Assembly: GCA_023055355.1 (NCBI GenBank)
Contig: JALJCS010000051.1
Coordinates: 1,674,001 to 1,738,000 of the forward strand
Reading direction: 5' to 3'
Origin: Agelaius tricolor
Lineage: Eukaryota > Chordata > Aves > Passeriformes > Icteridae
DNA length: 64,000 bases
How positions within the stretch are numbered: position 1 is the stretch's first letter; every line of letters begins with the position of its first letter. This document shows positions 1-10,922 of this stretch, piece after piece. The notes below the pieces were generated by a model, which had not been told where the DNA came from, ran no database searches, and worked only from the letters and a program-made list of their open reading frames with translations. The translations under genes and the position numbers were made by a program.

Positions 1-556
1 ATCCCCAGATGGTGGTGGTCCAGTTTCCAAAAGAAGAAAGACAAATCCCATCTGGTGAGGTCCAGCTTTCCAGATGTGGGTCCTCCTTTTAATTGCAGAG
101 ACTATAAATCTAACAACAGTGATGTCCAGCTTCCCTTGGCTGAAACTAGAAATCCTTGAGGTGATGTTCATCTTCCTTTCTCAAGCTGTTTTTCTCTGCT
201 TTATTAAGGCATGAGATAAGCATGTTTCCTTTATATATATTCCAAAGCTATAGTTTCAAGGATACAAGCAATGTTCTAAAATTATACTTCAAAAGGTTAT
301 TATTGCAGAACTCTTTAAGGATTAACTACAAGCAAGAAGCAACATTCTTAATGCTTTAATGCCAATGCTCCTAAATCAACCAAGGTTAATTGCAAACAAA
401 AGATGGGTCCAAAGGACTTCTTCCATGCTTTACTTTCCTCAGTTATTATTAGAATTCACAACTGTCCCATGGTCGGTCTCCACAGATGTCGCAATCACAA
501 ATACACTCATTGCCTGTGTGTACCTGACACGACACACAGCTTTGTATTTCACATCC
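1..556 (-). repeat. Left arm of a large inverted repeat (LTR-like)
   Basis: Position 1 pairs with about 1824 and position 556 with about 1268, so this segment is the reverse complement of the right arm at roughly 85-90% identity by eye over more than 500 bases, with few indels. The arm runs off the left edge of the window. Its mate continues into a TATA-like box and AATAAA, so the arm is probably the U3 part of an LTR in reverse orientation. The pairing is seen directly; the LTR identity is inferred. Confidence 0.8.
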
Positions 557-1267
557 CCCCGTGTCCCCCTGTGTTCCCCCGGGCAGGGAGCTGCTCTGGC
601 CCGGGATGGCCGGGCCCAGCCGCGGGGCCTCGCCGGCAGCGGGCAGGAGCCGGCCGGGGCTGCGGGACACGGCGGGGGTGCCCGGCTGCAAAGCAGCTCT
701 GGCTCCCGCCAGGGAGCTGTGGGCAAGGGGCTGCAGCCGTGCGGGAGGAAAGCCGCTGGGCCAGCCCCTAACGCTGCCCCGCAGGAAGGAAGGGCAGGAG
801 GAAGCTGACAAATGAGCTCGGAATGTGGCAGTGCAGAGATGAAGGGACAAGTGCCCTTGGGGGCCGGGGCTCGGGGCCAGCCCTCGGGCACGGCTCCGAG
901 CGGCTCCTGAGCCGGCCTAAGGGCCGCCTGGAAGGATTGCAGGCGGCAGCCCAGAGCAGCAGCGCCGGCAGTGCCAGCCGGGCCCCACGGCCACCTGCCC
1001 GTGCCTTCGCAGCCCGTGAGGGCCGCGGGCTCTGCAGCGCCGCTCCCGCTCCTGCAGCCGGCCCGGAGCCTCAGGGCTGCCCCGCAGGCGCCGCGGCAGC
1101 AGCAGCGGCCTCAGGGCCCGGCCCGGGGCTCGATCTGCTCAGCCCGGGGCCAGAGCCACAGCAGGGGGGAAGGAGCTGAAGGAGCACCAGGGAGCCCGGA
1201 GAGAGACAGGCTGTGAGACAAGGCTCTGCCTATAATTTTAACAGTTTTTATTAACCTAATAACTATA
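557..1267. other. GC-rich spacer between the inverted arms
   Basis: About 710 bases, very GC- and CpG-rich, in sharp contrast with the AT-rich arms. Several open frames on both strands overlap it, but none has a recognisable domain, and such frames are expected where stop codons are rare. It could be a CpG island, a piece of a GC-rich gene, or the filler of a rearrangement. No gene is called. Confidence 0.5.
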
Positions 1268-1824
1268 TACAATGTGAGATGCAAAGCTATGTTTCGTGTC
1301 AGGTACAAACAGGCGAAGTGTGTACTTGTGAATGCGAAATGTGTGGACATTGACAATGGGATAGTTGCGAATTCTAATAATAACTGAGGAAAATAAAGCA
1401 TGGAAAAAGGCCTTTGAACCTATCTTTTGTTTGCAATTAACCCTGGTTGATTTAGGAGCATTGGAATTAAGGTGTTAAGGATGTTGCTTTTTGCTTGCAT
1501 TTAATCCATAAAGAGCTCTGCAATAATAACATTTTGAAGTATAATTTTAGAACATTGCTTGTATCCTTGAAAGTATAGCTTTGGAATATATATATAGGAA
1601 ATATGCTTATCTTACGCCTTATTGAAGCAGAGAAAAACAGTTTGAGAAAGGAAGATGAACATCACCTCAAGGATTTATGGTTTCGACCAAAGGGAAGCTG
1701 GACATCACTGTCATTAGATTGATAGTCTCTGGAATTAAAAGGTGGACACATCTGGAGAGCTGGACTCCACCAGATGGGATTTGTCTTTCCTCTTTTGGAA
1801 ACTGGACCATCAGCATCTGGGGAT
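1268..1824 (+). repeat. Right arm of the large inverted repeat
   Basis: Reverse complement of positions 1-556. It is continuous with the LTR-like 3' portion that follows (TATA-like box near 1962, AATAAA near 2059). Confidence 0.8.
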
Positions 1825-2110
1825 ACTCCTTTGAAAATACATCCTGAGAAATTCAAATCACAATAGTGTATAGAATTGTGATGTAATCATTTGGAATAAA
1901 AATTGCTGATGAGTAAAAATTGGAAATAGAAACATCTGAAAAAAGCTGATGAGTACCCCTATAAATACCTGTAACCCTCAATTATCGGGGTGCAGTTGGA
2001 GGGAAAACTTCCCCCACTGTTCCCAGCGCTGTATTGCTCATACTTTACCATATTAATTAATAAATTGATTGCTGCTTGAATATTGGCCTAGTCAAGCTTC
2101 TTATGCATAA
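1272..2110 (+). mobile_element. Probable LTR, plus orientation
   Basis: The segment begins with TG near the inner edge of the right arm, has an AT-rich U3-like stretch of about 690 bases, a TATAAATA box near 1962 and an AATAAA signal near 2059, and ends around the motif GCCTAGTCAAGCTTCTTAT. A similar end motif recurs at 2300-2345, about 235 bases downstream, so the U5-like end is partly duplicated. No coding remnant directly abuts it and no target duplication could be assigned. Boundaries are approximate. Confidence 0.5.
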
Positions 2111-2299
2111 CATGCCTCACAACCGCTGTCAAGGACAGAGCTTGAAGCCCTCCCCAAGGACTGAGACTGAGACCCTTCAAATTCTAACCCAGGGGTGCTG
2201 GCCTGACTGGAGCGGGGTGTCTGCCATGGGAAGCGGGATGTTTCCCATAGGAACCAGTCCTGAAACAACGGGCCCCGCTCACTGCTGGCACCGATTTGT

Positions 2300-2345
2300 G
2301 CTCGAATATTGGCCTAGTCAAGTTCTCATTTATAACGGTCCCAAA
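2300..2345 (+). repeat. Second copy of the LTR U5-like end motif
   Basis: GAATATTGGCCTAGTCAAG followed by a TTCT-rich run matches the stretch at about 2078-2105 with few mismatches. This suggests a duplicated or second LTR 3' end. Confidence 0.5.
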
Positions 2346-2855
2346 GGGATCTGGGCTGATCAGGATCCAATGGCTGCAGTAGGTGTGCCATTCCTAAATC
2401 CAGTTTGGGAGAGCCACGGCCGTGTTGCTGTGTGAGCTCTGAGGTATCTGATGGTGGGAGATCCTCAGGTTTGTCCTGTTTGCATCCCCAGCTCCTGCAG
2501 AGCCGCTGTCAAACAGCGCCAGGGAATGCTCCTGGCACTGACCCTGGCCTGGCTCAGGGCTCAGCTTTCCTCCATCAATCCCACTTCAGATCTTCACTCT
2601 GGGGGGAAGGTGTTAGTGGGTTGGGAGCAGCACAATCCAGAGAATTGGAGGATGGCTTTATGTTGGTAATTCTGGGAATGGGTTTCTCTGGCAGGATGCT
2701 GGACACCAGGGATTTCTGCCCTCCTTTCTCAGGAGAGTTTGGGTTTCTCGTGTTAGTGATGTTCCACAGCTCCCACCATCCCTGCTCCTTTCATTGACAC
2801 TTCCCCAGCTTCCCAGTGTCCTTTCTGAGGGGGAAGAAAGGAACATCCATGATGG
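2346..2855. other. Unassigned interval
   Basis: No recognisable coding domain, RNA gene or repeat. Short open frames on both strands have no supporting splice structure. Confidence 0.4.
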
Positions 2856-3360
2856 CACCCCTTGGCTGCCTGGGGCTCCAGCTGCTCCTGGAGCTGCAGC
2901 GTGTCCGGCACAGCCGCTCTCAGTGGGGCTGGGCCTTGGTTCAGGCCCCACAGTCCCCGTCAGTGCCCACTCCCCACTGGGCTCACGCTCTGGCCGTGTG
3001 GGGCTGCTGAAGGCTCAGCGGCTCTGGCTGAGCACTCCCAGCTCTGCAGCTCCTGACTCATCCCAGGGATGGGGTCCCGCAGCCCCGGTCGGGGCCGTGT
3101 TGCCAACGGGGCCCTGCTTTGGGGTGGCCATGGGTACCTGCTGTTCCTCCACCCTCAGCAGCCCCGCAGCAGAAGGGTCCTCTGAGAGCCCAGGCAAGGG
3201 ATCCAGCTGTGCCATTCCCTCTGTGTCCACAGCAGCTCTCCCCAAAGTCCTTTGGGCTCCCTGAAATCCTGTCTCCTGAGGTGATCCATGCCAGGGCCTC
3301 TGGGCCAGTCCCAGGGGGTGTTTTTGCCATTCCCAGTCGTGGTCACTTCAGCTGCTGATG
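2856..3360 (-). mobile_element. Decayed ERV protease/reverse-transcriptase relic
   Basis: Read on the minus strand, this matches the better preserved ERV at 24330-24870 on the plus strand, in the same order: the protease C-terminal part, the linker containing PGLSE and VEEQ.VP, then the RT fingers and palm start. The match is split over several frames with stops, so the copy is dead. Nucleotide similarity to the reverse complement of 24666-24860 is easily seen. It is more GC-rich than the copy at 24 kb, which fits an older or separately decayed insertion. Confidence 0.7.
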
Positions 3361-3689
3361 TGCTCAGGCCTGAGTGGCAGCCCTCAGCCAAGAGCTGGCT
3401 TACAGGACAAACCCTGGGCATTATGTGACTACACCATCAGTTTTAGTTAGCTAAAAATAGATGACCAAGGTGCTTCTGCAGCTGTTTAACACCAAACCAG
3501 CTGCTTTGGAGATTTTCACATAATCTTGTGTAGTTACCTGCAAGAAAAGTATTACTCTAAGAAATTTTCCCAACTGACATGAATAGAGGCTTGTAGGATA
3601 TTTTAGGGGAAACCCTCCAAGCCAAGGGACTGGGCTCTGGCCAAGTCCTGGGCCCTCCTGCTCAGCAAAAGTGCCAAGAGATCCAGGAG

Positions 3690-3885
3690 TTTATGTGCTA
3701 GAAGTATCATCAAGTCACTTTGACTTGCTCATTTGGGCCTATGAATGCTGAACCCACTTTTGGAGCAAATTTGGAGACCTCACCTGCTATTGGATGCACC
3801 ATGTAGGATTTTCCAAAGTGCTTGGACTAGTTCTCCAGGTCCTCACTGTGAAATGGGGCTCCCTAGTGCCTGCGGACTCTGGATG
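3690..3885 (+). repeat. Diverged duplicate of the segment at 10250-10410 (inverted)
   Basis: About 150-190 bases align with the reverse complement of 10250-10410, with shared runs such as ATCAAGTCACTT, GACTTGCTCATTT and CAAATTTGGAGACCTCA. Identity is roughly 75% by eye. The other copy lies just upstream, in the minus direction, of the PIM-like kinase relic, so this may mark the flank of a second degraded duplicate of that locus. No kinase residues were recognised here. Confidence 0.6.
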
Positions 3886-4439
3886 ATGGTCAAGTGTTTA
3901 GGCAATTGGGGATGTGTCTTTCTCAGTCCCTATCCTTTCTCTCCTGTAATAATGATTAGGTGCATTACCTTGCTTCTTTTTGCTTGTTGCTAAAGCCAAG
4001 CATGTAGTTGTATTGAATGTATAATTTTAATTTTGTGTTGCCTTAACACTCACAGTAAAATAAGACCATTCTTCCCATTGGTTTCTGTGTTCTTTAAATC
4101 AGCCCTGTCAGCTGGCAGAACAGGTATCAGAACCTGATGAAAGCCAGGCTCTGCTGTGATCTAGCTGGGCCCATGGAATGCAGAGGGCCACTGTCAGTCC
4201 ATGGAACCCATGGAAGCAAGGCTCAGATGTGAGAAAGGCATGCACCAAGGAACCCCAGAGACCCTGATGGAGCCAGGGCTGCAGGGTGTCACAGAGGGAG
4301 GGACCTCATGGCAGCAGGAGAGCATTGTGAGGCTGGGGAACAACGTGGCACCAAGGTTCCACTGGGACCTGACAGAACCCCATGGACGTGGATGGCCCCA
4401 AACGGGGCCCAGAGACACTTCCCAGACAAAGCCCAGGGA
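3886..4439. other. Unassigned interval
   Basis: Open frames around 4200-4600 lack recognisable domains. No RNA gene or tandem repeat was seen. Confidence 0.35.
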
Positions 4440-4975
4440 GGGGGATTTGCTTTATTCAGCGCCGGGTGTGCAGGGATATCTCCTCCTGACAGCACACAGC
4501 ACACAGAGATTACAATGGATGGTTATACTCTATGCACATTCATGGTTTTCCTTAGAAAAGGTGTGGTTATGCAAACGATCTCTCAGCACTCATTACCATC
4601 ATTAGCGTGCGCCAGGCGCAGGCGCAGTGCGCACTGGTGCTGGCACTGAGGAAGGCACTGGGGAAGTGCTGGCACTGAGGAAGGCTCTGCGTCTTCCTCG
4701 GGGGTCTCCTGATGAAGGCTGGACGTCTTCATCGCCGTGCCCTTTGCACCTTTCTCCTCTAGGCATGCACAGTCTCTTGTTGGCTGTTTCAGCAATTTCC
4801 TCACTGGTTTTAGCAGGCTCTGCCCTTCATTTCTGCCAATTTTGTTCCCTGTTTCTTGCCAACTTTCATCCTGTGTCTTGAGCTTGTGGCTGAATATTTG
4901 CAAGCTTCCATATTGGGTGCAGTGTCTCTTATTCTTGCCCAAGTATGCCTGGGCACAGTGCTTTTAACCCTTTCA
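4440..4975 (-). mobile_element. Possible LTR, minus orientation
   Basis: TTTATT near 4450 gives AATAAAGC on the minus strand, followed on that strand by GC-rich U3/R-like DNA with no coding remnant. The arrangement resembles other reverse LTRs in the window, but no boundaries or target duplications were found. Confidence 0.25.
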
Positions 4976-5180
4976 TAGCCAAGGACTGGAGAGCCACTCC
5001 TGGACCCTGGGAATTCCTGCAGGTGCACCCACCTTTGCAGGCAAGGAGGCTCCAACCTCACTGTGAGAGGGCCCAGCTTTTACACTGTTAAACAAACAAG
5101 CTGACACCACTGCTAGTGTGGGAACATCTGGTTTCATTCTCCTGATTGGCTTCTCCCAAAGCCCATTTCCCCAGTGGGCC
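4975..5180 (+). repeat. Diverged direct repeat, copy 1
   Basis: About 200 bases similar to 6296-6500 in the same orientation, with shared runs such as GAGAGCCACTCCTGG, AATTCCTGCAGGTGC, GAGAGGGCCCAGCT and ACATCTGGTTTCAT. Function unknown. The copies are about 1.3 kb apart. Confidence 0.7.
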
Positions 5181-6295
5181 ATTGTTAAGGGCATGGAGCA
5201 CATCTGGGAGATGGGTTCTCCATGGGCAAAGGTTCCCATCTCCTCAATTTTTCAACTGCTTTTTAAACAACCCCTTCACCCGTGCAACCAATCCTTCAGC
5301 TTGTGCATAGTCTGGTACATGAAAAACCCTGCAGGCTTCATCACTGAATTTTTCACAGGAACAGACAAAGCACTCTGCATCACAGTATCAGCAAACCCTG
5401 TAAAAACAGCCAATTTCCTCCCTTCCTCCTTTTTTCACTGCATACAATCTCACAAAGTTGACCACTGACATCAGGGTCCAGGCCAATCCTGTTCTGTAGG
5501 GTATTTAGTGTTACATCCCTGAGCAGCCAAAGCTACCAAATTAGTATTGTCAGCACTATTTCACATTATTATAATTTTATATGTAGATATACATTTGATA
5601 TAGATAGACAGACCTAGACATACATATAAAAATATATAACAAATATATATGAAGGTCTTATTATCCTATAAATACATATATAGTATTTTATTATATTGAT
5701 ATTTCACTTGCACAAATGCATCTGAGCTCAGGATTAAAACCTGCTCTTGCTCTGTGTGGGAACATTCCAACAATAATTGTTCCTTCTGAAGGTGCTGTTT
5801 CCAATGGACTCTTAACAAATTCATCTTTGTCTGCCCAAACCCACAAGTTCTTTTCCTTTTCCATGTGCAATTTTTGGATGCATTTGAAGCCATCCAGGGG
5901 TTCGGCCTCTTTTACCCGACTGCCCCACTGCTCCCACGGGGCTCCAATCTCAGCCGACTCCAGAGCCAGGGAACTCCAGGGAAGGGCTTCCCATCTGGGA
6001 ATTTCTGATGGCACTGATTCCTCACATTGACACTGAACAAGTGACATTTTGTTGAGATCTGGCCAGACTGGGCCAGTTTTGTTTTGCCAGTGGGCAGGGT
6101 CAGCACCAAAGACACAGACACCAACTGAAGGAATCAGTGTCATTTCCTGCAGCTCAAAGCAGCAAAGAATCACAACAGGAGCAGCTCAGCAATGCACCCA
6201 ACCATCCCCACCAAAGATTGCCTGCAGTGATTGAGAAAGATCCAGCCCCAGTTACCCTCAGCCTTTACCATCGCCCAGACCCACACAGCAGCTGG
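5181..6295. other. Unassigned, with AT-rich low complexity at about 5560-5700
   Basis: A TATA/GATA-rich stretch at 5560-5700 looks like simple-sequence decay. The rest carries only short overlapping frames without known domains. Confidence 0.4.
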
Positions 6296-6500
6296 GGAAG
6301 CTGTCACAGCCAAGGGCTGCAGAGCCACTCCTGGGCACTGGCAATTCCTGCAGGTGCCTCCAGCCACAGCTGAGGCTCCAACCCCGCTGGGAGAGGGCCC
6401 AGCTCTGACAGTGCTGAATGGACAAACTGACAGCACTGCTAGTGTGGCAACATCTGGTTTCATCCTCTCTTGGGTCCCTCCCAAAGGCTGGCCAGGGCCC
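6296..6500 (+). repeat. Diverged direct repeat, copy 2
   Basis: Partner of 4975-5180; see that entry for shared runs. Confidence 0.7.
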
Positions 6501-6761
6501 CAGGAGGAACCAAGGGAGGTGACTTTGACCATTCAGCCCCAAACAAGGCCAGATGTCAGATTTCATGGCCTGGTCTGGCTTCTAAATACACAAAGGTCAA
6601 TACATGTTTCACTAATGAGTGGCTACATCTATCACAGTGCTAATGACCATGCATATTTCATTAGGGAGCAGATACAAAGATAACCTTTGGCTGGAAGGTT
6701 CATCCAGAGGCCACCTTGGGCTCAGGGCCTGCTGTTCAGGCCTCACTCAGGGCTGGTGTCC

Positions 6762-6893
6762 AGGCCTTGGCACTCCGGGGACGTGGTTTAGGGCTGGGCT
6801 TGGCACTGCTGGGTGAGCGGCTGCACTGGGTGAGCTCAGAGGGCTTTTCCAACAGAAAGGATTCTGTGATTCCATGATTCTATCCACTGCATT
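6762..6893 (+). mobile_element. CR1 LINE 3' end fragment
   Basis: The GGGACGTGGTTTAG run, the CTTGGCACTGCTGGG stretch, TTTTCCAAC and a terminal series of ATTCTGTGATTCCATGATTCTAT octamer-like units are hallmarks of the avian CR1 3' UTR and tail. Only the last 130 bases or so are recognisable. This is a typical 5'-truncated insertion, plus orientation. Confidence 0.85.
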
Positions 6894-7542
6894 CAGCTGG
6901 GGCTATTTTAGCAGCATTCCTTTGCTCCAAAAGTTCCCTCTTGCCCAGCTCCTGTGGCCTGAGGCTTCAGCTCCTTCAGCTCCTGGTACTGAGCTGCTCA
7001 TGCTGAACGAGACGACTCGGAGAGAAGAACACAGTCCATGCAATTCCTTCTGGGACACGGAGAGGGGAGGCTGTGCAAACAGGAGCATTGTTTGCTGTGG
7101 CCTCCTCTCTGCCCTTCACGCCTTTCAGCGCTTTGAACCAGCCCAGAGCTTTCTCCAAGAGTGCAATGGAGCAGCTGTTCCTGCTCCTGGCTCTGGCTCT
7201 CTCCAGTCTCTGCCCTTGCCTGCTTCTGTCCCTCATGCTGTGCCCTCTGTTCCCCCAGGGCTGGCTGGCTGCTGCCCAGGACTGTGGCACTGGCACAGAC
7301 CCAGTGCTCCAGAGCCTCCTTTCTGTGCCCTTGGAGCTGCCTGGGCACAGCAGCCTTTTCCATCTGCAAGCTCCCCATGGACAGGGAGTGCCCAGCTCCG
7401 TTCCTTGCACAGCCTCCAGGAGCCCAGGGCTGCCATCTCAAGTCCCTGCTGGCACTGGGGGCTCCCAGGTGCCTCAGGCTGCTGTGACACCGCTGCACAC
7501 GGGAGGGAACAGGGGCAGGGGCTGTGCTGAAAGTCAGCTCCA

Positions 7543-7543
<1 letters not shown>

Positions 7544-7585
<42 letters not shown>
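7544..7585 (+). repeat. (CTG)14 trinucleotide repeat
   Basis: Fourteen uninterrupted CTG units. In open frames it reads as poly-Leu on the plus strand and poly-Gln on the minus strand. No gene is assigned to either. Confidence 0.95.
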
Positions 7586-7586
<1 letters not shown>

Positions 7587-8164
7587 GGGGTCATTTGTGC
7601 AGCCCTGGCCCAGAGTCAGGGATCAGATCCTGCCAGTCTCTTCCAGCCCTGGCTGCTCAGAGTTTGGGCCTTGGAGCCTCAGGTGGGCAGAGGCAGCTGC
7701 TCCTGGTCCCTCTGTGTGCCCGTGTTCAGCAGTGCTGCTCCATCAGGCTGTGCCCAGCAACGGGGAAAAGCCTCAGCCCTGCAGGGCCAGGAGCTGCCGG
7801 GCTCTGCCTGAGCAGCTCAACCAGCAGGAAGGGAGCTGCTCCACATGGGAACCAGGAGATGAGGACATTCCTTTTATAGGACATGTTTTCTATTTAAAGG
7901 AAAAAAAAAGGAAAAAGGAAAAAATAGGTAAATTGTAGAAGATAAGAATAAAATCCAAGTGTGAGAGAAAAAATATAACATAATGTTAGTGAAAAAAACA
8001 AAACATAAATGCAAAGTTACATTCTTTGCATTAGGAGGTAAATGATCTTTTTAAAAAGAGAACTCAGTTATTTACATTGTAAATGTACTGATGCCATGGA
8101 TCCATCTTGCTGACTTCAGCACCCTTTTTTAAAAGTTTTTGAGGTTGTTTCCAACATTGTTAAA

Positions 8165-9337
8165 TTGTGGGTGAAGCAATGGGAAATTGCTTTGTGCCCT
8201 GCCAGCTCCAAGCAGGACGGGGAATGGAAACTCTGTCAAACCCCAAATCCTTTAGAAGATGCCCTTCCTTCTCAGCCTGGAAATGAGCTGCACAGTCCCT
8301 TTGAAACTGTCAGGGATTTCTTAAAGACACAAAGTTCCACTGACAGCTTTTTGCTCTGGTTTGGCAGTGCAGAAGGGCAATTCTCCATCCATCACCTCCA
8401 GACTGCACTGCCTCAGGAGCACGGCCCACTCGCCAGCTTTGGCCCACTCGTGGCACTTCTAGAGGAGGAAGAAAGTGCAACTGCAATATTCCAGCCAATC
8501 AAGAAGGAAGAGTGGGACAGACAAAAAAGCCTGTGCAGATCCAGGCGTTCAGCTGGGACTGTGGAGAGTTTGGGTCCTTGCCAATTGGATGTGTGTCCCC
8601 AGCTGCAATCTCTGGGCCTGCAGCAGAGTCTCACTCAGCTGCCAAAGCAGAAAGCTCAGGCGCTGTGCTCGCAACAGGCTCGTCTGATGCAGAGCTGTCA
8701 GAGCAATGTGAGGGCAGAGCCAGCCCAGCTGGGCCCAGGGCTGAGCCCAGCAGAGCCCTGGCAGAGCCCAGAGCAGCCTCAGCAGCCGCAGGGCCCGGCT
8801 GCAAGGAGAGAAAGCAGAAACCGCCCGTCAGCTGAGGGCTCCTGTGCCCTTGTGCCAAGGCCTGCGGTGCCCAGGCCGTGCTGGCTGTGCCCAGAGCTGT
8901 GCCCAGAGCTGCCCATCCCTGCTGCCTTTGGCAGCAGAGCAGGAGGGCAGCACATGTGCCCAGCCTGCAGCCAGCCACGGCACATCCAGCCCTCAGCAGC
9001 TGCCCAGAGCAGGATGCTCCTGTGCTCGCTGCCATCTCCCAAAAGCTCTGATCCCACCCTGCCAAGCACACAGGGACCCACCTCACGCCACCCACGGCTG
9101 CAAGAAAAGCTGCTCCCAAACCATGGCCTCAGCCTTCTCCAAGGGCACGGCCCATCCACGCCACAGCTGCTCCCAAGCACTTCCCCATCCACACTGGACC
9201 ACCTCGAACACTTCCTCTGGAAAAACAAACAACACATTATTGAAAAGAGATTAGATGCAAAAAGGGAAAGCAAGAAAAACGGGAAAAACTCTTATCTCTG
9301 TCAGGGCCTTGAGGAAGGCCCAACTCCTACATGGTAG
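8165..9337 (+). other. 390-codon open frame, doubtful
   Basis: The longest plus-strand frame in this part of the window. Its protein would be rich in Gln, Ser and Pro, with no recognisable domain. A C-terminal basic segment follows a stretch with His-Leu-Glu-His-Phe-Leu-Trp. The minus strand is also open over much of it, and no promoter, splice or homology evidence supports it. It is recorded because of its length only. Confidence 0.15.
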
Positions 9338-9779
9338 GGAAAAACCCAGCCATGGCTGAGGGAAGCCCACACTTTCTCTCTTCCCCCCTGCACTGCCCCC
9401 AAAATCACGGTGATCCCAAAGCAAACAAGGGCAGCTGAGCAGCCCAAGCCCTTCCTTGCCTGCACAGCAAAGCAGCCCCTGCACAGGTTCTGGAGTCCCA
9501 CCTCTGCTCCCACCATGGGGTTTTGTTTGTGTCGGGCTGGCTGCCCCAGCCCCAGCCCCAGCCCCAGCCCGGGGCACGGTGGGTGCTGGGGGCTGTTGGC
9601 AGGGCCAGGAGCCCACTCCCATTTCATACCCAGCCCAGCCCATCCCCACAGCCCTGCCAAAAAGCAGCTGGGCAGCGACTGAAGGATGAGTTGCATCTGC
9701 CCCAGCAAAGGGGGAACCTTTGCTTCCCAGCCAGGCTGGGCCATGCCCAAATCTGGCAGAATTTCCCCAGGTGGGGACT

Positions 9780-9902
9780 CATCTGCAAATTCCCTGTGGA
9801 GTTTGGCCTTGAAGAACATGCCAGAATCAAAGTCCATCACCTTCAGCCTCCAGTGGCCAGGCTGAGGAAGAGCTTGTCATCCTTGATGTCATCCTGGCTG
9901 TC

Positions 9903-9967
<65 letters not shown>

Positions 9968-10020
9968 CCCCACCCGGTACAGCTTCTCCAGGGGCTCCTG
10001 CTCCTTCCCTGGGGGGAGAC
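9780..10020 (-). pseudogene. PIM-like serine/threonine kinase relic
   Basis: On the minus strand, about 10018-9963 encodes a PPGKEQEPLEKLYRVG-like segment resembling the start of the kinase domain in PIM kinases. It then runs into a poly-Leu tract made by a CTG repeat where the glycine-rich loop should be. Immediately after the repeat come residues like the PIM catalytic loop (QDDIKDDK in place of HRDIK.EN), then, after a one-base frameshift near 9845, the KVMDFDSG activation-segment start (DFD in place of DFG) and a FADESPP segment. About 100 residues of the N-lobe and helical region are missing. The loss of HRD and DFG, the frameshift and the deletion mark it as a pseudogene. PIM-like genes are highly duplicated in songbirds. 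Confidence 0.75.
9905..9965 (-). repeat. (CTG)20 repeat inside the PIM-like relic
   Basis: About 20 uninterrupted AGC units on the plus strand (CTG on the minus strand). The repeat lies exactly between the kinase N-terminal segment and the catalytic-loop segment. Confidence 0.95.
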
Positions 10021-10249
10021 CAGGCTCTCAGGGCTCTGCCCAGGGCCCCAGCTGTCAGGGAACCAGCACAAGCAAAACCAGCTTGGATGGCGGCCACCAG
10101 TGCTGGGCAGAGCAGCTCAGCTCCAGCACAAGGGCTGCATGTTCCCATCCCATGGCCCCGGTGCAGTGACACAGGCAGCACAAAAAGGTCTGGCTTCCTC
10201 TGCTTCTCATTGCCAAGGCATGTGTGGAGCTGGAACTTACCAGGGCCCT

Positions 10250-10410
10250 GGATACTCCAGGGACCTGGAGAGCCATTCCCAGCAACTGGGAAAATCCTAG
10301 GTGCTCCATCCACCCATAGATGAGGTCTCCAAATTTGCCCCAAAAGTGGGTCCAGCTTTTAGAGGCCAAAATGAGCAAGTCCAAGTGACTTGATGGTATT
10401 TTTAGCCCAG
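10250..10410 (-). repeat. Inverted partner of 3690-3885
   Basis: The reverse complement of this stretch aligns with 3690-3885. It lies upstream of the PIM-like relic in the minus direction, so it may belong to the 5' flank or an intron of the same duplicated locus. Confidence 0.6.
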
Positions 10411-10922
10411 AAAGCCCTGCAGCTGATGGCACACTTCACAATCAGCAGGAGACACAGCTAGGCCAAAGCCCAGACCTCTGCTGGGAGCCTTTCCCCTCAA
10501 ACACCCTTCAAACAAACCTCCATGCAAGTCAGTTGGGAAAGTTTCTTCAAAGGAGACCTTGCTGGCACACAACTACACAGGGTCATGGGAAAGATTCTAA
10601 AGCAGCTGCTCTGGAGTCAAAGAGGCAGCCCTAAAAGTCCTTGTCATGTGTTTGTAGCTAAATCCCACTTTGGGCGAGTTGAAGGAGTTTGGAATGAGCT
10701 AGAGAGCGGACCTCTGAATTTTTTAGATGATGCCATTGCTTTTTCTTCTCTTCTACATAGACAGGAAGGGTGAGTTTGGCTCCCATCTCCACCGCACGGC
10801 TCACAGGGCCGCAAGACTTGTAGTTCCAAGAGCTTTGAAGGATTTCTTGGCCAAGAAGACACGGCCAACAAGGATATTCATGTTTTGGAGCCAATCCTTC
10901 AATATTTCCTCTTAGGGACTCA
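10411..10922. other. Unassigned interval
   Basis: Single-copy looking sequence with short frames only. No domain was recognised. Confidence 0.35.

Larger units (their letters stand above)
6894..9779. other. GC-rich low-complexity region with long overlapping frames
   Basis: Rich in CAG/CTG, CCCAG and GGCTG words, with long frames open on both strands at once, such as 7073-7879 plus against 6998-7594 minus. No domain, signal or splice arrangement could be assigned to either strand. The plus frame opens with a leucine-rich hydrophobic segment near 7168 that resembles a signal peptide, but composition alone could produce this. A short CCCCAG run lies at about 9545-9570. Confidence 0.4.

Noticed and set aside
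359..1179. Overlapping frames of 80-150 codons on both strands in the GC-rich core of the inverted repeat
   Set aside because: No domain, no splice signals and strong composition bias; frames are open on both strands at once.
6998..7594. Minus-strand frame with a poly-Gln N-terminus
   Set aside because: The poly-Gln comes from a plain CTG microsatellite, the opposite strand is open as well, and the rest has no recognisable domain.
9545..9570. CCCCAG repeat as a telomere-like or CRISPR-like array
   Set aside because: Only four short units of simple sequence; nothing like a repeat-spacer array, and the window is vertebrate DNA.
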